A model generated the notes under the pieces. The model made no database searches. It was not told the origin of the DNA and saw nothing but the letters and a program-made list of their open reading frames with translations. DNA of 64,000 nt from Priestia koreensis (GTDB taxonomy: Bacteria > Bacillota > Bacilli > Bacillales > Bacillaceae_H): assembly GCF_001274935.1 (NCBI RefSeq), contig NZ_LILC01000007.1, positions 184,184 to 248,183 on the forward strand, read 5' to 3'. The position numbers and the translations under genes are program-made. Positions 60,105-64,000 of the stretch are shown one piece after another (position 1 is the stretch's first letter; each line of letters starts with the position of its first letter).

Positions 60105-61430
60105 TTATTTATGCGGAATAGACGATCCACCCGCATTTCGTACAAAGCCAATAACTCCTCCAATTAACATTCCCACTAGTGCTGGTAGTACCCATCCAAG
60201 TCCATCGCTATAAAGCGGCAGAATCGGAGCTAGCACATCGTCAATGCTTTTAACCGAAAGCCCTCCACATACGCTTACAACGAGTGTAAAGAATAAGCTC
60301 ACCTGGTACACTTCACTTTTCCCGAAAAATACCGGATGTAGGAAGGTTAAGAAGGCTAAAACGATGGCTACTGGATAAATAATTTTAAGTACCGGGCCAG
60401 AGATGGTAATTAAGTTGGTTAACCCCACATTTGAAATCGCGATGCTTAGAACCGATAAAATCACTACGAATGACTTGTACGAAATCTTCGGATACAGCTT
60501 ATTGAAAAAGGAAGCGCAAGATGTCATAAGACCCACACTTGTCGTCAAACACGCCACGGTAATCATTAATCCTAAGAGAATTTGTCCGTAAAAACCAAAA
60601 TAATACTGTGACACGCTAGACAAAATGAGACCACCGTTTTCGAAATAGCCTAACTCCCCTACGCTTGATGCGCCCATGTAGGCAAGTGCCGTGTAGAGCG
60701 CTGCTAAAATAACAGCCGCAATAACCGTTGCTTTGGCACACGTAATCATGATTTGCTTTTTACTTGTAATGCCTTTTTCCTTCATCGCATTAATGATGAT
60801 AATGCCAAAAACAAACGCAGCGAGCGTGTCCATCGTCAAGTACCCGTTTTGAAAGCCTTTAAAAAAGACGTGGGACTCATACGCCTTGACCGGTGCCTGT
60901 ATCGGACTGATCGGTTTGATCACCGCAATTAGCACTAAAAGACCGATGAACGTTAGCTTTAGCGGCGTTAATACTTTACCGATGACATCGACAATCTTTG
61001 TCGGATTCAGTGCTAAAAAGCACGTTAAGGTAAAAAATAATATCGTAAAAATAGCTAGTGGAAGCGGACCATGATCTTTCGGTAAAAACGGCGTCACCCC
61101 AATTTCAAATGAAACGGTTCCCGATCTCGGGAGCGCAAACAGTGGGCCAAGCGTTAAATAAAGAATAATCGAAAAAATTAGCCCAAACACGGGATGAACT
61201 CGTTTTACAAGTTCTAACAAATCCGTTTTCCCTGAGAAGCCAAACGCAAGAACCGTCATAAGCGGAAGTCCGACCCCCGTAACGAGAAATCCAAGGTTTG
61301 CTTCCCAAAAATTAGTTCCTGCCAACTGCCCGAGCATAGGCGGAAAAATCAAATTTCCTGCGCCGAAAAACAAAGCAAATAACATTAATCCAATGACTAA
61401 AACAAACGAAAACGGTGCTTTATTGGACAT
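60105..61430 (-). CDS. brnQ: Branched-chain amino-acid transporter BrnQ
   Basis: 441 residues, 12 membrane helices. BrnQ signatures: LFALFFGAGNLIFPPMLGQLAG near the N terminus and ALNPTKIVDVIGK. It imports leucine, isoleucine and valine with sodium or protons. A T-box riboswitch with a valine-type specifier precedes the gene, so expression rises when charged tRNA-Val is scarce. No terminator was identified right after the stop codon. Confidence 0.92.
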   Translation of the reverse strand: MSNKAPFSFVLVIGLMLFALFFGAGNLIFPPMLGQLAGTNFWEANLGFLVTGVGLPLMTVLAFGFSGKTDLLELVKRVHPVFGLIFSIILYLTLGPLFALPRSGTVSFEIGVTPFLPKDHGPLPLAIFTILFFTLTCFLALNPTKIVDVIGKVLTPLKLTFIGLLVLIAVIKPISPIQAPVKAYESHVFFKGFQNGYLTMDTLAAFVFGIIIINAMKEKGITSKKQIMITCAKATVIAAVILAALYTALAYMGASSVGELGYFENGGLILSSVSQYYFGFYGQILLGLMITVACLTTSVGLMTSCASFFNKLYPKISYKSFVVILSVLSIAISNVGLTNLITISGPVLKIIYPVAIVLAFLTFLHPVFFGKSEVYQVSLFFTLVVSVCGGLSVKSIDDVLAPILPLYSDGLGWVLPALVGMLIGGVIGFVRNAGGSSIPHK

Positions 61431-61540
61431 ACGAAAACCTCCAAGTTGTAAATATTAAGAAAATTCAAAACAATACTATCGTCTTTAGGCGATAGAATGA
61501 ACAGGTAAAACAGCACAGTTTTCGTTTACGACAAAATAAA

Positions 61541-61854
61541 AACGCCTCGCAACATCCAGGTTTCCCTAGTCAGCTGCTGAGGCGATATAATCGCGATACC
61601 ACTCAACTTCCCTGCTTTCCTTACAGAAAACAGGCTCTAGAAGTCTACTCGACTTCAGTCTATTAACGAGACTAACCGTTACTCACTAATCTGGCTTTTT
61701 ATCCATTTCATCAGTAAAGCTCAAAGGTGACATTCAAAAAGGGCTCACGATCGTTCTTTCAGCCGTGGAACGAATTTCTGTGCGTTTAGGTTCCTTTTCT
61801 ACTCTTCCTTATCATTGCGCTCACATATGCTGTGTTAACTACCTTCATTTCAAT
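61541..61854 (-). promoter_or_regulatory. T-box riboswitch (valine specifier) upstream of brnQ
   Basis: The leader has the T-box stem I opening (ATGATAAGGAAGAGTAG, near 61801-61818). The specifier loop is GAAT-GTC-ACCTTTGAG with GTC (Val) at 61729-61731. The T-box GAGTGGTATCGCG is at 61592-61604; its TGGT can pair with tRNA ACCA. A terminator (61541-61583, GCCTC/GAGGC and T5) completes it. Confidence 0.85.
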
Positions 61855-61860
61855 ATGCCG

Positions 61861-61889
61861 ATTATATTAAGGTTTTGATTAGTTGTCAA
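61861..61889 (-). promoter_or_regulatory. SigmaA promoter of the brnQ T-box transcript
   Basis: Minus strand TTGACA (61884-61889), exactly 17-base spacer, TATAAT (61861-61866). The -35 lies inside the last codons of the upstream YhgE-like gene. Confidence 0.85.
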
Positions 61890-63057
61890 CCGTTACTTGC
61901 TTTTTGACAGATAATTTCGATGGTTTTAATACGGAGGCAACCATGACAAGCAGTGAGCCGATCCCTATTAGTCCTAGTACCGATCCAGGTGCGCCAATAT
62001 GATATCCGTCGAAAAATAATAAGCTTCTCATTCCATCTACGCTAAAGCGGAACGGTACCCATGAATAAAGAAGATCATTCGTCAAGCTTGGTAAAAACTC
62101 TTTCGGTAAACTTAAGATCGGCATGGAAAAGAAGAACAACAAAAGAAAAATGGGCGCTGCTGCAAATCCGATCCAATTTAGGAGCGCATTTTGCAGTAAG
62201 AAAAACATATACCCAACAAAAAAGACAAACACCGACAGTGACAATACGTCAGTGATATTTGCGTTTAGGACAGATGTGGCAATGGTTAGCATGACGGCAG
62301 AAATCACCCCTACGAATAGAACACCTGTAACTAACTGCGCAGCAATGGATGAAAGTCTAGGTTTTGTATGAGTAATTTTTCTCATAGCCACAAATAAAAT
62401 CATGCTGCTAATGAACGTTGTCAGCCAAAGCGTTTGTGTGAGCATCGTAGGCAAATTCCCATTTCCACTACGTTCCCCGACTTTGTTCATTCTTTCCTCT
62501 TCAGTACGAATTGGATTTGCCAACAGTTTGGCTTGATTAATCGTGATGACGTTTGTTTGTTTGCCGATTTGCGCATACATCATTTGCTGCACTTGATTGT
62601 TCATTTTCATGATTATTCCCTCAAGCATCTGCTTACTCGCCGTTGCTCCTGTATAATTCATCCCTTCATTAATGAGAATCTTCACCTCAGGGATGTTGGC
62701 TTTTTCCGTTGGTAAGCTCATCACATTAGCAGTCAAATCTTCTGGCAAAACGATCGTTGCATAATATTTTCTCTCATCCATCTTTTGACGGGCATCTTCT
62801 TCGCTCGCTTCTATTCCCCACTTCACAGGCAATTCGCCCATACTCCCTAAACTCTTCTCAATCCTCTTTCCGAGGTTAATTAGTTTATTATTTGGCGTCT
62901 TTGAACCTGCATCCTCTACTACCATTGCAATCGGTAAGTCTTTTGGAACTGGATTTGTCGTTGAACCCATAAAAGCAAAGGTGAAAATTGCCACCGCTAC
63001 TGCTATTCCTAGTAAGCCTAACCATACCATCTTTTGCTTTAAAAATAATCTAAACAT
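61879..63057 (-). CDS. YhgE-like ABC-2/Pip-type membrane protein
   Basis: 392 residues. One N-terminal helix, an extracellular domain of about 180 residues (LPIAMVVEDAGSKTPN, a YhgE/Pip-like opening), then five to six C-terminal helices. It resembles ABC-2-type permeases and DUF3533 proteins. In B. subtilis yhgE lies beside the TetR gene yhgD, as here but divergent. It may export a lipid or toxin; that is unproven. ATG after AGAGGGG; the nine-codon extension lacks an RBS. Confidence 0.72.
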   Translation of the reverse strand: MFRLFLKQKMVWLGLLGIAVAVAIFTFAFMGSTTNPVPKDLPIAMVVEDAGSKTPNNKLINLGKRIEKSLGSMGELPVKWGIEASEEDARQKMDERKYYATIVLPEDLTANVMSLPTEKANIPEVKILINEGMNYTGATASKQMLEGIIMKMNNQVQQMMYAQIGKQTNVITINQAKLLANPIRTEEERMNKVGERSGNGNLPTMLTQTLWLTTFISSMILFVAMRKITHTKPRLSSIAAQLVTGVLFVGVISAVMLTIATSVLNANITDVLSLSVFVFFVGYMFFLLQNALLNWIGFAAAPIFLLLFFFSMPILSLPKEFLPSLTNDLLYSWVPFRFSVDGMRSLLFFDGYHIGAPGSVLGLIGIGSLLVMVASVLKPSKLSVKKQVTVDN

Positions 63058-63077
63058 AAAATAATCCCCTCTTTTAG

Positions 63078-63092
63078 ACAACATGATGTTGT
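63078..63092. promoter_or_regulatory. 15-bp perfect palindrome upstream of the YhgE-like gene
   Basis: ACAACAT-G-ATGTTGT, 21-35 bases before the start codon. A likely operator for the divergent TetR protein. Confidence 0.5.
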
Positions 63093-63228
63093 TTATTTGT
63101 CATATTGATGATTCAATAACATTATTAGGCAACTAGACGTTTCGCTCAATACGCAATAACGTGGCATTTGTCAGTTAAACGACAGTTTCACAAAAAGTAT
63201 CAATTATTTTGAAGAAAGAGGAATGAAA

Positions 63229-63846
63229 ATGACTAAAAAGACCGATCTTCGCGTACGCCGAACACGAAAGGCAATTCGAGACAGCTTTCTCCAACTCATT
63301 GATAGTAAAGGATTTGATGCGATTACCATTCAGGACATCGCTGACGAAGCGATGATTAATCGCGCGACCTTTTATTTGCATTACTGTGATAAATACCAAC
63401 TGTTAGGGACACTTAGCGATGAAGTCCTTACAGATTTGATCACAAGCTTTAACCCCTCTCAGCATATTAAAGACCGAAAAGTTCAAATGAGCCATATTCA
63501 CGAGCACATCGTGAGTGGGTTTGGAAGCGTTCAACGCCATGAGGATTTTTACAAAGTTATGCTTGGAAAAAACGGCATTTACGACTTTAACATTAAAATG
63601 TATGAAGCGATTAGACAAAAATTCATTCACGAATACGACTTGATGAACCTAAGGGATGAGGATTTTCATATCCCTAAGGACTTATTAACACATTTCGTTG
63701 CCTCCGCATTTAGAGGGGTGCTAACATGGTGGATTCAGAGTGAACAGCGTCAAACACCAGAGGAGTTAGCCAAACAGTTGGCTAAAATTATTACAACAGG
63801 TCCGTTACAGGCGGCTGGATTTGTGTTTGAAAATCAGGGCTCTTAA
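63229..63846 (+). CDS. TetR-family regulator (YhgD-like)
   Basis: 205 residues. The N-terminal HTH is visible (RKAIRDSFLQLIDSKGFDAITIQDIADEAMINRATFYLHYCDK). A helical ligand-binding domain of the TetR_C_33 type follows. It is divergent from the YhgE-like gene and likely represses it. ATG after AGAGGAA with 7-base spacing; an ATG two codons earlier sits within that spacing. Confidence 0.8.
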   Translation: MTKKTDLRVRRTRKAIRDSFLQLIDSKGFDAITIQDIADEAMINRATFYLHYCDKYQLLGTLSDEVLTDLITSFNPSQHIKDRKVQMSHIHEHIVSGFGSVQRHEDFYKVMLGKNGIYDFNIKMYEAIRQKFIHEYDLMNLRDEDFHIPKDLLTHFVASAFRGVLTWWIQSEQRQTPEELAKQLAKIITTGPLQAAGFVFENQGS

Positions 63847-63937
63847 CGTCTGCTGCGTTTATGTTGATCCAAATTATTCTATTAAATGATAACACATCCA
63901 GATTATGGATAGAAAAATAAATATACGAAAAACGGTC

Positions 63938-64000
63938 AAAAAAAAAGAGAGGCTGGGACAAAACCCCTCCTCTGAGATGAAAAAAGCGGTGAGAGTTTAC
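63938..64000. repeat. Start of a dispersed Bacillus repeat
   Basis: The segment AGAGAGGCTGGGACAAAACC resembles the GAGGCTGGGACA repeat I recall at multiple intergenic sites in Bacillus-group genomes. The element is cut by the window end. Confidence 0.35.

Overview
The window is chromosomal DNA from an endospore-forming Bacillaceae species, low in G+C. Ribosome binding sites are strong (AGGAGG type) and terminators are compact hairpins with T runs. Many products match Bacillus subtilis or B. anthracis families: SpoIIP, OhrA/OhrR, YveA, YhfK, YcgR/YcgQ, YozB/CtaM, MntH, CwlO-like hydrolase, RsbR paralogue, GerPA/PF-like protein, YhgD/YhgE-like pair and anthrax-type prolyl 4-hydroxylase. A Bacillus or Priestia-like genus is likely, but I cannot fix the species. 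No rRNA, tRNA, prophage, complete insertion sequence or CRISPR array is visible.

Layout. 0.2-8.5 kb: a PAS sensor kinase, a CcdC-like membrane protein, the OhrR/OhrA peroxide module, a Zn/Cd/Pb-type P-type ATPase and an HssRS-like two-component system. 8.5-15.3 kb: a BmrA-like ABC exporter and small metabolic enzymes (SDR, GNATs, a rubredoxin-like/MBL protein, Nudix, DUF4385). 15.7-20.8 kb: an aspartate:proton symporter (yveA), PhzF, a quinone oxidoreductase and YhfK. 21.0-22.5 kb: a two-gene unit coupling a cobalamin-binding photosensor-like protein to a PAS-STAS protein. 23-33.4 kb: hydrolases, small paired proteins, membrane and lipoproteins, an argininosuccinate-lyase paralogue, VanZ and GlpQ. 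33.6-41.3 kb: YtxH, an MFS exporter, the YcgR/YcgQ pair, a CwlO-like hydrolase, peptidase E and SpoIIP with a tiny coupled membrane protein. 41.5-47.6 kb: the branched-chain aminotransferase, an MBL protein, RodA/FtsW, CtaM and an RsbR paralogue. 47.6-55.0 kb: four type I signal peptidases interleaved with mntH, DUF202, a decayed amj gene, prolyl hydroxylase and a MarR/quinone-reductase pair. 55.1-64 kb: a lipoprotein, an SLH protein, a GerP-like protein, a Clp_N-GNAT fusion, a repeat-rich intergenic region, BrnQ under a valine T-box, and a YhgE-like exporter divergent from a TetR regulator.

Themes. Envelope and secretion functions are concentrated here (signal peptidases, SLH, RodA, CwlO-like, SpoIIP, lipoproteins, VanZ, GlpQ). 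Metal and redox homeostasis is also prominent (P-type ATPase, MntH, YcgRQ, OhrAR, MarR/quinone reductase). Stress sensing appears twice, in the B12/PAS-STAS pair and the RsbR paralogue. The most unusual element is the B12-binding/PAS-STAS operon. It carries every cobalamin-contact motif of CarH-type photoreceptors but no DNA-binding domain, and its output partner resembles a stressosome protein. Several short genes were found by reading the gaps directly: a 52-codon membrane protein coupled to spoIIP, a 58-codon ORF at 58.7-58.9 kb, and a convergent pair of about 60 codons near 24.1 kb.
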